A DNA stretch of 64,000 nucleotides from Gordonibacter sp. Marseille-P4307 (GCF_900604965.1 NZ_UWPD01000001.1:1070642-1134641), one strand, 5' to 3'; positions 32,384 through 41,612 are shown, counted from the stretch's first letter. The notes: generated by a model not told the origin, from the letters alone. Program-made: numbers and translations.

Positions 32384-33373
32384 ATGCGGGAAAAGGTGAC
32401 GATAGCGGTTGATGCCTTGGGAGGCGACCATGCTCCTTCGGTAGTTCTCGACGGCGTTGCCGATGCGCTGGCGGCCGACGAGGGCCTCGGTGTCGTGCTG
32501 TGCGGTCCTGCCGAGATCGTCGAGCCGTTCGCAGCGCAGCACGAGCGTTGCGTAGCGCGTGCGACCACCGAGTTCATCGACATGGCCGAACATCCGGCCA
32601 ATGCGGTTCGTAAGAAGAAGGACTCATCCATCGTCGTGGGATGCCGTCTGGTGAAGGAGGGCGTCGCTCAGGGATTCTTCTCGGCGGGATCGACCGGTGC
32701 CTGTCTCGCCGCTGCCACGCTGGTTATGGGGCGCATCAAGGGCGTGGCGCGTCCCGCTCTTGCCACCGTGGTGCCCTCCCCCCTCAAGCCGACGGTTCTG
32801 TGCGACGTTGGAGCGAATGCCGATTGCAAGGCCGAGTACCTTGTTCAGTTCGCGCGCATGGCAAGCGTGTATTCCCAGGAGGTTTTGGGTATCCAGAACC
32901 CCAGCGTGGGACTGTTGAACATCGGGGAGGAGGAGACGAAAGGATCGCAGTTCGCCCAACAGGCCCACGAGCTCCTGAAGGCCCAAGAGCCCAATTTCAA
33001 GGGCAACGCCGAAGGGCGCGATGTTTTGGCGGGAGCGTTCGATGTGATCGTGACGGATGGGTTTACCGGCAACGTCGCCCTCAAAACACTCGAGGGTACG
33101 GCAAACGTGCTGTTCGGACAGTTGAAGCAGATCCTTACGGCCTCGCCTAGGGCGAAGCTGGGCGCGCTCGCCATCAAGGGGGGGCTGGCGGATCTGAAGA
33201 ACAAGGTCGATGCCGACGCGTATGGCGGGGCCCCGCTTCTGGGCGTTAAGGGAGTCTGCATCGTCGGACACGGTTCGTCAAGCGCCCGCGCTGTGTGCAA
33301 CGGCATCCTCACCGCCGCGTTGGCGGTGCGCGTCGACGTTTCTGGTTTAATCGAGCAAACCGCGCCTCGGTAA
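32384..33373 (+). CDS. plsX: Phosphate acyltransferase
   Basis: Makes acyl-phosphate from acyl-ACP, the donor for PlsY. The 329-residue product has VTIAVDALGGDHAPSVV at the start, EFIDMAEHPANAVRKKKDSSI, AGSTGACLAAATLVMGRIKG and GFTGNVALKTLEGTA. The ATG at 32384 is preceded by GAAGGGAGGG; an upstream start at 32345 would place the terminator stem inside the coding frame and is rejected. Its product feeds PlsY (18191-18841). Confidence 0.96.
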   Translation: MREKVTIAVDALGGDHAPSVVLDGVADALAADEGLGVVLCGPAEIVEPFAAQHERCVARATTEFIDMAEHPANAVRKKKDSSIVVGCRLVKEGVAQGFFSAGSTGACLAAATLVMGRIKGVARPALATVVPSPLKPTVLCDVGANADCKAEYLVQFARMASVYSQEVLGIQNPSVGLLNIGEEETKGSQFAQQAHELLKAQEPNFKGNAEGRDVLAGAFDVIVTDGFTGNVALKTLEGTANVLFGQLKQILTASPRAKLGALAIKGGLADLKNKVDADAYGGAPLLGVKGVCIVGHGSSSARAVCNGILTAALAVRVDVSGLIEQTAPR

Positions 33374-33417
33374 CGCGCATCGGCACCGCTTGGCGTACAA
33401 TAAGAAAAACGGTTACG

Positions 33418-33440
33418 AAAGCCCTGGAAATGGGGCTTTT
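33418..33440 (+). terminator. Weak terminator-like hairpin after plsX
   Basis: AAAGCCC (33418-33424) pairs with GGGCTTT (33433-33439), followed by only one further T. A second perfect hairpin CGCTCCC/GGGAGCG lies at 33470-33486. Both are in the 159-base leader of rnc; a TACAAT at 33396-33401 may be a -10 box. Confidence 0.4.
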
Positions 33441-33532
33441 GTGCATGTGCGTGCGAACAGGTTGGACACCGCTCCCTTCGGGAGCGTCTGCTTCGAAAAG
33501 AGCGCCCGCAAGGGGTGCGGCAACGGGGATGT

Positions 33533-34423
33533 ATGAACCTTACTGAAGAACAGCGGGGCAAGCTTGCGCTTGCCGAAAAGATCGTGCAGCATCGATTTGA
33601 GAATGAAGACCTGCTGCTGTCGGCTATTACGCACCCGTCGGCAACCGAGGGCCGTTCGGTGAAGTACTCCTACGAGCGCCTTGAATTTCTGGGCGACTCC
33701 ATTCTGGGCTGCATCGTCGCCTCGACGGCGTTCCATCGTTTCCACGGCCTTGACGAAGGGGGCTTGACCCGCATCAAGGTGGCGTTGGTATCCGGATCGA
33801 GCCTTTCGGAGGTGGCTGCGGGCCTCGGCTTCGCCGATGCGATCGTGTTCGGGTCGTCCGAAACCGGCACGGGCAAGCGCGGGCTCCATTCGGCTCTGGA
33901 AAACGTGTTCGAAGCCGTGGTGGCGGCGCTGTACCTTGATGGCGGCATGGACGCAGCCAACGAGTTCGTCCAGCGCACGCTCATCCCGCGCATGTCCATC
34001 GATATGGCGCGCGAGCCCGAGAACCCCAAGAGCGCCCTTCAGGAAAAGCTTCAGGAAGGCGGCATCACGCCCACCTACAAGCTGGTCGAAACCCAGGGTC
34101 CGCCCCACGATCGCACGTTCGTCGCCCAGGTGTTCGCCGGAACCCAGGGCCTGGCGCGCGGAACCGGCCGCACGAAGAAGGAGGCCGAGAGCCAGGCGGC
34201 GAAAAGCACGCTCGCCCGTCTGGGCGAGTTTTTCGGGTTCGGTCTGGACGAAGAGGAGAGGGCCAAAAAAGACGTGGCCAACGCCCAGGCGAAAGCCGAG
34301 CGTACGGTGGCAGACGCCTTTGCCAAAGCCGACAAGATCACGGCGAATGCAGAAGCGCGTGCGCGCAAGGCGGTCGAGCGCGCCGCTGCTCGCAAGGGCA
34401 GGAAAAACCACAAGGCGGATTAG
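33533..34423 (+). CDS. rnc: Ribonuclease III with C-terminal charged extension
   Basis: Cleaves double-stranded RNA in rRNA maturation and mRNA decay. The 296-residue product has the signature ERLEFLGDSILGC (48-60), the second catalytic helix ENVFEAVVAALYLDGG and a dsRNA-binding domain (ALQEKLQEGGITPTY to about residue 233). The last 62 residues (235-296) are an extra Ala/Lys/Glu/Arg-rich helical tail ending GRKNHKAD, giving a protein about 60 residues longer than usual. The start at 33533 follows AACGGGG. It is followed by smc after three bases. Confidence 0.93.
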   Translation: MNLTEEQRGKLALAEKIVQHRFENEDLLLSAITHPSATEGRSVKYSYERLEFLGDSILGCIVASTAFHRFHGLDEGGLTRIKVALVSGSSLSEVAAGLGFADAIVFGSSETGTGKRGLHSALENVFEAVVAALYLDGGMDAANEFVQRTLIPRMSIDMAREPENPKSALQEKLQEGGITPTYKLVETQGPPHDRTFVAQVFAGTQGLARGTGRTKKEAESQAAKSTLARLGEFFGFGLDEEERAKKDVANAQAKAERTVADAFAKADKITANAEARARKAVERAAARKGRKNHKAD

Positions 34424-34426
34424 CGC

Positions 34427-37400
34427 ATGCACCTGAAATCGCTCGTTCTCAAGGGATTCAAGTCGTTCGCCGATCGAAGCGTTCTCTCCCTCGAACCGGG
34501 TATCACCGCCGTGGTCGGTCCCAACGGTTCGGGGAAATCGAACATCTCGGATGCGGTGCTGTGGGTGCTGGGCGAGCGCAACGCCCGCCATTTGCGCGGC
34601 CAGGCTATGGAAGACGTCATCTTTTCCGGCTCGTCGGCTCGCAAGCCCGTTTCGGTGGCCGAGGTCGAGCTTGTGCTGGACAATGCCGACGGCACGCTTC
34701 CCGTCGATTATTCCGAGGTGTCGATCATGCGCCGGCTGTACCGCAGCGGCGAGTCCGAGTATCTGGTGAACGGGTCGGCGGCGCGGCGCATGGACGTGCT
34801 CGACATCCTGCACGACACCGGCTTGGGAACGGGAACGCACTCTATCATCTCGCAGGGCAGCCTCGATTCCATTCTGCAGTCGCGCCCCGAGGATCGACGC
34901 GCCCTGATCGAGGAGGCCGCGGGCATTCTCAAGCATAAGCAGCGCAAAGAGAAGAGCGCGCGCAAGTTGGAGCAGATGGACAACCACCTTGCCCGGGTGC
35001 GCGATGTGTATGCCGAGATCGCGAAGCGGTTGGCTCCCCTCGAGCGCAAGGCGAAGCGGGCCCAGGAGCATGCCGAGGCTTCGGCGCGCCTGTCCGAGGT
35101 GAAACTGGCGCTGGCGGTTGACGATCTTCGATCGCTTCAGGGGCGCTGGGACGAGATCGTTCGGCAAGAGGGTCTTATCGCGTCGCTCATCGAAGATCGC
35201 CGTGCGTTCGTTGTCCGCTCGGAGCAGGCCGTGATCGATCTTCAGCAGCTCATTCAGCGTGAAACTGCAGGGGCGGGCGAGATAGCGCGGTCCCAGCGTC
35301 GCGCTTCGTCTGCGGCCGAGCGTCTTGATTCGGTGGAGATGCTGCTGCGCGAGAAGCGCCGGTCTGCGCAAAGCTACGAGGCCGACGTTCGCATCGCCCT
35401 TTCGTCCGCCGCTTCCAAACGACAGGAGGCCTGCGCCGAGCTCGATCGGTCTCAGGCGGCGCTCGACGAGGTCGAGGGTCTATTCGGCGAGGCTTCGGCC
35501 AAGGTCGATTCGCTTTCGGCCCAGCGCGACGAGGCGGTCGCGCGTCGCCGTGCGGTCGAGCGAGAGCTCGACGAGCTGCGCGTGGTCGTACGTAAAGACG
35601 AGCGAGAGCGCGAGGAGATGCGCCGCCGCCGCGCTTCGATGGGAGATGTTCTTTCAAACGAGCTGGCGCGCGAACAGGTGATCGATGCGCGCCGCATCGA
35701 GATCGATGCCGATATCAATGCGGCGCAGGGCGATTTCGAGCAGAAGCGCTCTCATCTCGAGACGCTGCGCTCGGATTTCGATCGGCTGGTAGAGAGGGAG
35801 AGGGCGGCCAACGTCGAACTGTCTTCGACGTTGGCCGGACGCGACAGCGCGCGGGCGCGGGCTCATGCGGCGCAAGACGCCGTGCGCGCGGTCGAAAACG
35901 AGATCGCGGCGCTCGAGCAGCTCCAACGTGCGGGCCGTGCCGACGATCCGGCCCTCTCATGGCTGGTGGACGGCACGGATCGCTTCAAGGGCGCGCTCGC
36001 CCCGCTTTCCAAGTCCATCGGCGCGCCGCAGGGCTTGGAGCTTTTGGTCGAGAGCCTTTTGGGAGAAGACCTCGCCGGTCTCGTCGCGCCCGACTCGGAT
36101 CATGTTCGCGAGGCGGTTGAGGCGCTTTTGGAGGAAGGTCGCGCGGGCAGCGTCAGCCTGATGTCGCGCACGGTGAGCGGAGCTTCGGCTTCCTGCCAGG
36201 CTGAACTGGGTCGACCCCTGGTGGAACTGCTCTCGTACGACGAAAGCTCCGCCGGTGTCGTGGAGTCCCTTTTGGGCGACGTCATGGTGGTGGACACGGC
36301 TTCCGAGGCGTTCGAAGCCCAGCGCCGTGGCGGGGGGCAAGGCGCGCGCTTCGCTTCTCGAGACGGCGTCGTGGCGTGGCCGACGGGGAAGGTGCGCGTG
36401 TACGGGGCGTCCCGTAAGGAGGCAGAGGGGGTGCTGGCCCGCGAACGGCGTCTCGATCAGCTGGCAGAGCGCCTTTCTGCGGCGCTCGACGCGAAGAAGA
36501 CCTGCGAAGAAGAGGCGCTTTCGGCTGAGAGCGCATGTCGTGCAGCCCAGGAGAGAAGCCTCGATCTCAGCCAGAAGCTGGCTCGCTGCCGAGGAGAGGT
36601 CGATTCCGCAGCCGCCGGGTCGGATCGCGCGCAGAGAAAGCTGTCCGCCTTTCAGCGCGAACGCGACGAGATAGCCGGGCAGCTGGATCGCGCGCGGCAG
36701 AAGGTGGGCGATCTGCGTCCGGCCGTCGAGAAGGTGGATGCGCGCCTGTGCGACATCGAGGGGAACCTGGCCGCTGCGCGCGGCCGTATCGACGAGCTGG
36801 AAGAGAGGATAACCCCGCTTCGCCGCGATGCGGGGCGCCTGAGCGAGGAATGCGCGAATGCCAAGCTCTTGCTGGCTACGCTTACCGAACGGCGCACGTA
36901 TGCCCGCCGCGTCGTCGAGGCGCGCGGACGCGACATCGCACGGATCGACGAGCAGGCGGAGGATTCCGCCGAGGTTCTGGCGATAAAGCGGGCAGCCGGT
37001 AAGCGCTGCGAGCCCTTGCTCGAGGTCGTGTCGCTTCTGGGGGACTCGCTGCGCCGCCGCGCGCGAGCGCTCGAAGATGCGCTGGCAAGCTCTGAGCGGG
37101 CCTCGTCGGGGCTTGTCGAAAGCGCGGAGAAGGCGCGCGGCGAGGCGCAGTCCGCGCGCGAGCGCTTCGACGAGGCCAGCGCCCGCATGACCCAGGTGCG
37201 CGTCGATAAGGGGCGTTTGGAGGTCCAGATCGAAGCGGCCGCCGCCGCCATCACCCGTGATTGCGCGACGTCGATCGAGACGGCTCAGAACCTTCCCGCC
37301 CTCGAGGATCGGGCCGCATCGGAAGACGAGATGTTCAGACTCGAGCGGCGCATCAAGAACATGGGGGCCGTCAACCCCGACGCCGCCGTCGAGTTCGCGC

Positions 37401-37975
37401 AGCTGAAGAAGCGCACCGATTTCCTTGAGACCCAGCTGGCCGACATGGAGGCGGCGCGCAGATCGCTCGATTCGATCGTGCGCATTATCGAGACACGCAT
37501 GAAAGACGACTTCGTTCGTACGTTTAACGAGGTGAATAGCAGTTTTTCAGAGATCTTCTCCGTTTTGTTCCCGGGCGGCCGGGCGCGGCTGGAGCTGGCC
37601 GACCCGACGGATATCGAAGGCGCGGGCATCGAGGTGGTGGCGCAGCCGCGCGGCAAGCGCATCGCCAAGATGATGCTGATGTCGGGCGGAGAGAAATCGC
37701 TTACGGCGCTGGCACTGCTGTTCGCGGTCTACCGCATCCGATCGACCCCGTTCTATATACTGGACGAGGTCGAGGCCGCGCTCGACGATTCGAACCTGCG
37801 TCGTTTGGCCGCCTACGTCGATTCGCTGCGCAACGAGACGCAGCTGATCATGATCACGCATCAGAGACGTACGATGGAGATGGCCGACGTTTTGTTCGGC
37901 GTTTCGATGCAGGGAGACGGCGTCACGCGCGTTATCAGCCAGAAACTCGAGCATGCGCTCAAGCATGCGGAATAG
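34427..37975 (+). CDS. smc: Chromosome segregation ATPase SMC
   Basis: The condensin ATPase that organises and separates chromosomes. The 1182-residue product has the Walker A GPNGSGKSN at residues 31-39, coiled-coil arms to about 500, a hinge at about 505-640 (DGTDRFKGALAPLSKSIG, EGRAGSVSLMSRT), a second long coil, then the ABC signature LMSGGEKSLTALALL near 1083 and Walker B YILDEVEAALDD near 1110. Length and architecture are standard. Partners ScpA and ScpB are at 6226-7756. ftsY follows eight bases later. Confidence 0.97.
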   Translation: MHLKSLVLKGFKSFADRSVLSLEPGITAVVGPNGSGKSNISDAVLWVLGERNARHLRGQAMEDVIFSGSSARKPVSVAEVELVLDNADGTLPVDYSEVSIMRRLYRSGESEYLVNGSAARRMDVLDILHDTGLGTGTHSIISQGSLDSILQSRPEDRRALIEEAAGILKHKQRKEKSARKLEQMDNHLARVRDVYAEIAKRLAPLERKAKRAQEHAEASARLSEVKLALAVDDLRSLQGRWDEIVRQEGLIASLIEDRRAFVVRSEQAVIDLQQLIQRETAGAGEIARSQRRASSAAERLDSVEMLLREKRRSAQSYEADVRIALSSAASKRQEACAELDRSQAALDEVEGLFGEASAKVDSLSAQRDEAVARRRAVERELDELRVVVRKDEREREEMRRRRASMGDVLSNELAREQVIDARRIEIDADINAAQGDFEQKRSHLETLRSDFDRLVERERAANVELSSTLAGRDSARARAHAAQDAVRAVENEIAALEQLQRAGRADDPALSWLVDGTDRFKGALAPLSKSIGAPQGLELLVESLLGEDLAGLVAPDSDHVREAVEALLEEGRAGSVSLMSRTVSGASASCQAELGRPLVELLSYDESSAGVVESLLGDVMVVDTASEAFEAQRRGGGQGARFASRDGVVAWPTGKVRVYGASRKEAEGVLARERRLDQLAERLSAALDAKKTCEEEALSAESACRAAQERSLDLSQKLARCRGEVDSAAAGSDRAQRKLSAFQRERDEIAGQLDRARQKVGDLRPAVEKVDARLCDIEGNLAAARGRIDELEERITPLRRDAGRLSEECANAKLLLATLTERRTYARRVVEARGRDIARIDEQAEDSAEVLAIKRAAGKRCEPLLEVVSLLGDSLRRRARALEDALASSERASSGLVESAEKARGEAQSARERFDEASARMTQVRVDKGRLEVQIEAAAAAITRDCATSIETAQNLPALEDRAASEDEMFRLERRIKNMGAVNPDAAVEFAQLKKRTDFLETQLADMEAARRSLDSIVRIIETRMKDDFVRTFNEVNSSFSEIFSVLFPGGRARLELADPTDIEGAGIEVVAQPRGKRIAKMMLMSGGEKSLTALALLFAVYRIRSTPFYILDEVEAALDDSNLRRLAAYVDSLRNETQLIMITHQRRTMEMADVLFGVSMQGDGVTRVISQKLEHALKHAE

Positions 37976-37983
37976 GGGATCAC

Positions 37984-38907
37984 ATGGGTTTGCTCGGACG
38001 GTTCAGCGAAGGTCTGCAGCGCTCGAGGGAGCGTTTCAAAGAGCAGATGAACGTCTTGCTCGATCGGGGTCCCGATCTTGACGGCGAATTCTGGGACGGC
38101 CTGGAAGAGGCGCTGATCCTAGCCGATATCGGGGGGGTCCTCGCTTCCGATCTGGTTTCGGATCTGCGCGACACCGCGACGCGCCGGGCCCTTCCCGATG
38201 CTTACGCGGTGCTCGACCTTCTGAAGGAGCGCATTGCCGATTCGTTCTCGGAGCCGCGACCCGAGGTGTTCGACGAGGGCCATTCCGTGGTGCTGTTCGT
38301 CGGCATCAACGGAGCGGGGAAAACCACCACGTGCGGCAAAATCGCCAAGCAGGCGCGCGATGCGGGCCGCACCGTGGTGCTGGGAAGTGCCGATACCTTC
38401 CGCGCCGCCGCCATCGAACAGCTCGAGGTGTGGGCAGCCCGCGCCGGAGTCGAGATCTGCGCTCGAGAGCGCGGGGCCGATCCTGCCAGCGTCTGCTACG
38501 ACACCATCGAGCGGGCCGAGGCCCTGGGAGCAGATCTGGTGCTCATCGACACCGCGGGGCGCCTTCACACCTCGGCCGACCTCATGCGCGAGCTGGGCAA
38601 GGTTGCAAGTGTCGTCCGCAAGCGCGCCGCTGCGCCCGTGCACACGGTTCTCGTGATCGATGCGACCACCGGTCAAAACGGGCTGAGCCAGGCGCGGGAG
38701 TTCCATGCCGCGCTCGACCTGGACGGGGTCATCGTCACCAAGCTCGACGGCACTGCGAAAGGCGGAATCGCGCTTTCCGTGTCACACAGCCTGGGTCTTC
38801 CCGTGCTCAAGCTCGGCGTGGGCGAGAGCTTGGACGACCTGAAACCCTTCGATGCGCGCGAGTACGCCGACGCGCTCATCGGAAGCTTCGACGAGCGCAG
38901 CGCCTAG
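37984..38907 (+). CDS. ftsY: Signal recognition particle receptor FtsY
   Basis: Membrane-associated GTPase that receives SRP-ribosome complexes and hands them to SecY. The 307-residue product has the N domain (about 1-85), then GINGAGKTTTCGKIAKQ as P-loop, DTFRAAAIEQL, IDTAGRLHTS and TKLDGTAKGG, ending FDAREYADALIG. There is only a short N-terminal extension, without the long acidic A domain of E. coli FtsY. It lies directly before ffh, giving the SRP pair in one run. Confidence 0.97.
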   Translation: MGLLGRFSEGLQRSRERFKEQMNVLLDRGPDLDGEFWDGLEEALILADIGGVLASDLVSDLRDTATRRALPDAYAVLDLLKERIADSFSEPRPEVFDEGHSVVLFVGINGAGKTTTCGKIAKQARDAGRTVVLGSADTFRAAAIEQLEVWAARAGVEICARERGADPASVCYDTIERAEALGADLVLIDTAGRLHTSADLMRELGKVASVVRKRAAAPVHTVLVIDATTGQNGLSQAREFHAALDLDGVIVTKLDGTAKGGIALSVSHSLGLPVLKLGVGESLDDLKPFDAREYADALIGSFDERSA

Positions 38908-38955
38908 GCGCCCGTCCGCTATACTTTCGTTTCCCCCGTTTCTCGAGGAGCTGAT

Positions 38956-40398
38956 ATGTTTGAGAGTCTAAGCGATCGCTTACAGGGCGTATTCGCGAAC
39001 CTGCGCGGCAAGGGCCGTCTGACCGAGTCCGACATCAACGAGGCCATACGCGAGATCCGTATGGCGCTGCTTGAAGCCGACGTCAACTTCAAGGTGGTGA
39101 AGGACTTCACGGCCAACGCCACGGCCAAGTGCATGGAAAGCGACATCCTCGATTCGCTGACGCCGGCCCAAAACGTCATCAAGGTCGTGATGGACGAGCT
39201 GACGCGCATCCTGGGAGGGACCGATTCGAGACTCGAGCTGTCTGCGAACCGCATACCCAACGTCATCATGCTCGTCGGCCTGCAGGGCTCGGGTAAAACC
39301 ACGGCGGCCGCCAAACTCGCCTACCTGCTGAAGCAGCAGAACCGCAAGCCCCAGCTCGTCGCCTGCGACGTGTATCGCCCCGCCGCCGCCGACCAGCTGG
39401 AAACGCTGGGTTGCGAGGTCGGAGTCGCGGTGTTTCGCGGCGACGGCGCCGATCCGGTGGCCATTGCCAAGGCGGGCGTGCGCGAGGCCGTGGACAACCT
39501 GCGCGACGTGGTCATCATCGACACGGCGGGCCGCCTGCATGTGGACGAGGCCATGATGGCCGAGGCGGAAAACATCCGCTCGGCGGTCGAACCCGATGAG
39601 ATTCTTATGGTGGTCGATGCCATGACCGGCCAGGATGTGGTCAACGTCGCCAAGGCGTTCGCCGAACGGGTCGATTTCGACGGCGTGATCATGTCCAAGA
39701 TGGATGGCGATGCTCGTGGAGGCGGCGCGCTGTCGGTGCGCGAGGCCACCGGAAAGCCCATCAAATTCGTCTCGTCGGGCGAGAAGCCCGATTCGCTGGA
39801 GGCCTTCCATCCCGACCGCATGGCGCGCCGCATCCTGGGCATGGGCGACGTGCTCAGCCTCATCGAGAGCGCCGTGAAGGTACAGAAGGAAGAGGAAGAG
39901 GCCGAGGTTGCCGAGCGCTTGGCGCGGGCGGATCTGAACCTGAACGACTTCATCGACATGAATCGGCAGATCCGCAAGATGGGCGGCATCTCCCGCCTCA
40001 TCGGCGCGCTGCCCGGAGGCGACAAGGCGCTCGCCCAGGGTCAGGTCGACGAGGGCGCCCTGGACAGCATGGAGGTCATCATCAATTCGATGACCAAGGC
40101 CGAGCGCGAAAAGCCCGATCTCATCAACGGCCAGCGCCGCGCCCGCATCGCCTCCGGTGCCGGGGTTACCGTCACCGATGTGAATCAGCTGATGAAGCGC
40201 TACGGTGAAGCGCGCAAGATGATGAAGAAGATGATGCCCGCCGTCACCGATCAACCTGCGCGCGGCAAGAAAGGCAAGAAAGGCAAGAAGGGCAAAAAGC
40301 AGCGCCGTCCGTTGCTTCCCGGAATGCCGGGCGGCGGTTTTGGCGGCATGAACATGTCCGACCTCAAAAAGATCCAGGATCTGATGAAGGGGGAGTAG
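38956..40398 (+). CDS. ffh: Signal recognition particle protein Ffh
   Basis: Binds signal sequences and the SRP RNA. The 480-residue product has the N domain FESLSDRLQGVFANLRGKG, GLQGSGKTTAAAKLAYLL, DVYRPAAADQL, IDTAGRLHVDEAMM, SKMDGDARGGGALS and a Met-rich M domain ending GFGGMNMSDLKKIQDLMKGE. Before that end there is a lysine/glycine tract GKKGKKGKKGKK (437-448). The ATG at 38956 follows GAGGAG; TATACT at 38920-38925 may be a -10 box. The SRP RNA gene is not in the window. Confidence 0.97.
   Translation: MFESLSDRLQGVFANLRGKGRLTESDINEAIREIRMALLEADVNFKVVKDFTANATAKCMESDILDSLTPAQNVIKVVMDELTRILGGTDSRLELSANRIPNVIMLVGLQGSGKTTAAAKLAYLLKQQNRKPQLVACDVYRPAAADQLETLGCEVGVAVFRGDGADPVAIAKAGVREAVDNLRDVVIIDTAGRLHVDEAMMAEAENIRSAVEPDEILMVVDAMTGQDVVNVAKAFAERVDFDGVIMSKMDGDARGGGALSVREATGKPIKFVSSGEKPDSLEAFHPDRMARRILGMGDVLSLIESAVKVQKEEEEAEVAERLARADLNLNDFIDMNRQIRKMGGISRLIGALPGGDKALAQGQVDEGALDSMEVIINSMTKAEREKPDLINGQRRARIASGAGVTVTDVNQLMKRYGEARKMMKKMMPAVTDQPARGKKGKKGKKGKKQRRPLLPGMPGGGFGGMNMSDLKKIQDLMKGE
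40264..40299 (+). repeat. In-frame 9-base tandem repeat in ffh
   Basis: Four copies of a nine-base unit GGCAAGAAA (with AAG/AAA variants in the last two) encode Gly-Lys-Lys x4 in the C-terminal part of Ffh. Slippage would change the number of basic triplets without a frameshift. Confidence 0.85.
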
Positions 40399-40471
40399 TT
40401 CGTTGGCGTGGCGGTCCTGTGAAGGCGGGACGGCCTGTGCGCCCGCTTGTAGAGATTGCACAAGGATGCCC

Positions 40472-40500
40472 TTGTCAAAAACGATATTGAAACGTATCAT
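40472..40500 (+). promoter_or_regulatory. Promoter of the rpsP operon
   Basis: TTGTCA (40472-40477) and TATCAT (40495-40500) with an exact 17-base spacer. The predicted transcript starts near 40507, leaving about 70 bases of leader before rpsP. This is the best consensus promoter in the window. Confidence 0.7.
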
Positions 40501-40577
40501 GTACAGTCGCTGTTTGCAGACTCCGGTGTCAGCCTCAAAGTCTGCGCCGAAGTTGTCAGGATAAAAGGAGTTCTTTA

Positions 40578-40820
40578 ATGGCAGTCAAAATCCGCCTTGC
40601 CCGCCACGGTGCGAAGAAGCGCCCGTACTACCGCGTCGTCGCCGCCGATTCCCGTTCTCCGCGCGATGGTCGCTTCATCGAGGAGATCGGCCGTTACAAC
40701 CCCTGCGTCGAGCCTACCATGGTGTCGTTTAACGACGAGCGTCTGAAGTACTGGCTCGAGTGCGGTGCCCAGCCTACCGACACCGTCGCCCGCCTTATCA
40801 AGGGTCGCGAGAGCGAATAA
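40578..40820 (+). CDS. rpsP: 30S ribosomal protein S16
   Basis: Small-subunit assembly protein. The 80-residue product reads [21 protein letters not shown], then [14 protein letters not shown], both conserved in S16. The ATG at 40578 follows AAAAGGAG. It heads the series rpsP-khpA-rimM-trmD, which is conserved in Gram-positives, under the promoter at 40472-40500. Confidence 0.98.
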   Translation: MAVKIRLARHGAKKRPYYRVVAADSRSPRDGRFIEEIGRYNPCVEPTMVSFNDERLKYWLECGAQPTDTVARLIKGRESE

Positions 40821-40825
40821 CGGTC

Positions 40826-41080
40826 ATGGCCGATCAGCCCACTGAAATAGCAGGTCTGGTTGAGTGCATCGTCGCTCCCCTCGTCGACCATAAGGACGAT
40901 CTGCAGATCGCTTCGAGCGTTTCGCCCGAAGGGGTCGTTCTGGTCGAGGTGAGGGTCAACGAGGAGGATGCCGGCAAGATCATCGGGCGTCAGGGCCGCG
41001 TGATCAAGTCGATCCGCACGCTTGCCCGCGCCGCCGCCTCGCGTACCAACACGCACGTGGAAGTCGAGATCATCGAGTAG
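40826..41080 (+). CDS. khpA: KH-domain RNA-binding protein KhpA
   Basis: An 84-residue KH-domain protein (YlqC) that in streptococci and lactobacilli pairs with KhpB and influences cell length and RNA. The motif NEEDAGKIIGRQGRVIKSIR contains the GxxG loop (GRQG). An earlier start at 40760 is inside rpsP and is rejected; the ATG at 40826 is five bases after the rpsP stop. It ends directly at the rimM start codon. Confidence 0.95.
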   Translation: MADQPTEIAGLVECIVAPLVDHKDDLQIASSVSPEGVVLVEVRVNEEDAGKIIGRQGRVIKSIRTLARAAASRTNTHVEVEIIE

Positions 41081-41602
41081 ATGCGCGCGTGGACCGATGT
41101 CGCCGTTTTGGCGAAGACCAGAAGCCTCGCGGGAGGGTTCGTTGTGAAAAGCACGACGGGCCTTCCTTTTTTGTTGCGGGTCGGTATGGAGGTGGCGTTC
41201 GTGCCGCCCGTCACCGACCTGCCTCGGCGCGCCCGCGTGTCTGGGATTACCGGTGCGACCGATACGACGGCTCGGGTGCTGTTCGAGGGGATCGAGGATA
41301 TGTCCCAGGCGAAGGCCCTGGTGGGCTGCCATTGCCTCGTTCGATCCGAACTACTTGACTTGGAATCGCCCGCCATCGGCGCCCTGTCGTGGATAGGGCT
41401 GCGCGTCGTGGACGAGCGCTTCGGTGATCTGGGCGAGGTGTCCGACGTTCTGGAGAATCCCGGTCAGATGCTGCTCGAGGTCGTTTCGTCCGATCGCAAA
41501 AGCCCCCTGCTCATCCCGCTCGTCGATGAGTTCATCGTATCGGCGGATCCGTTTGACGCGCGGATCGTCGTGTCCGTTCCCGAAGGTCTGCTGAACCTGT
41601 AA
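41081..41602 (+). CDS. rimM: Ribosome maturation factor RimM
   Basis: Helps mature the 3' domain of 16S rRNA and binds S19. The 173-residue product has the N-terminal barrel, where family VVKSTTGLP lies close to KTRSLAGGFVVKS, and a C-terminal PRC-barrel (WIGLRVVDERFGDLGEV, LLIPLVDEFIVSADP). It starts at the base after the khpA stop. Sequence conservation is weaker than in its neighbours, but position and the two domains make the call firm. Confidence 0.92.
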   Translation: MRAWTDVAVLAKTRSLAGGFVVKSTTGLPFLLRVGMEVAFVPPVTDLPRRARVSGITGATDTTARVLFEGIEDMSQAKALVGCHCLVRSELLDLESPAIGALSWIGLRVVDERFGDLGEVSDVLENPGQMLLEVVSSDRKSPLLIPLVDEFIVSADPFDARIVVSVPEGLLNL

Positions 41603-41612
41603 GGATCTCGCT

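Noticed and set aside
40399-40577. Possible SRP RNA gene between ffh and rpsP
   Set aside because: No SRP RNA core motif or suitable fold was seen; the region holds a promoter and a short leader.
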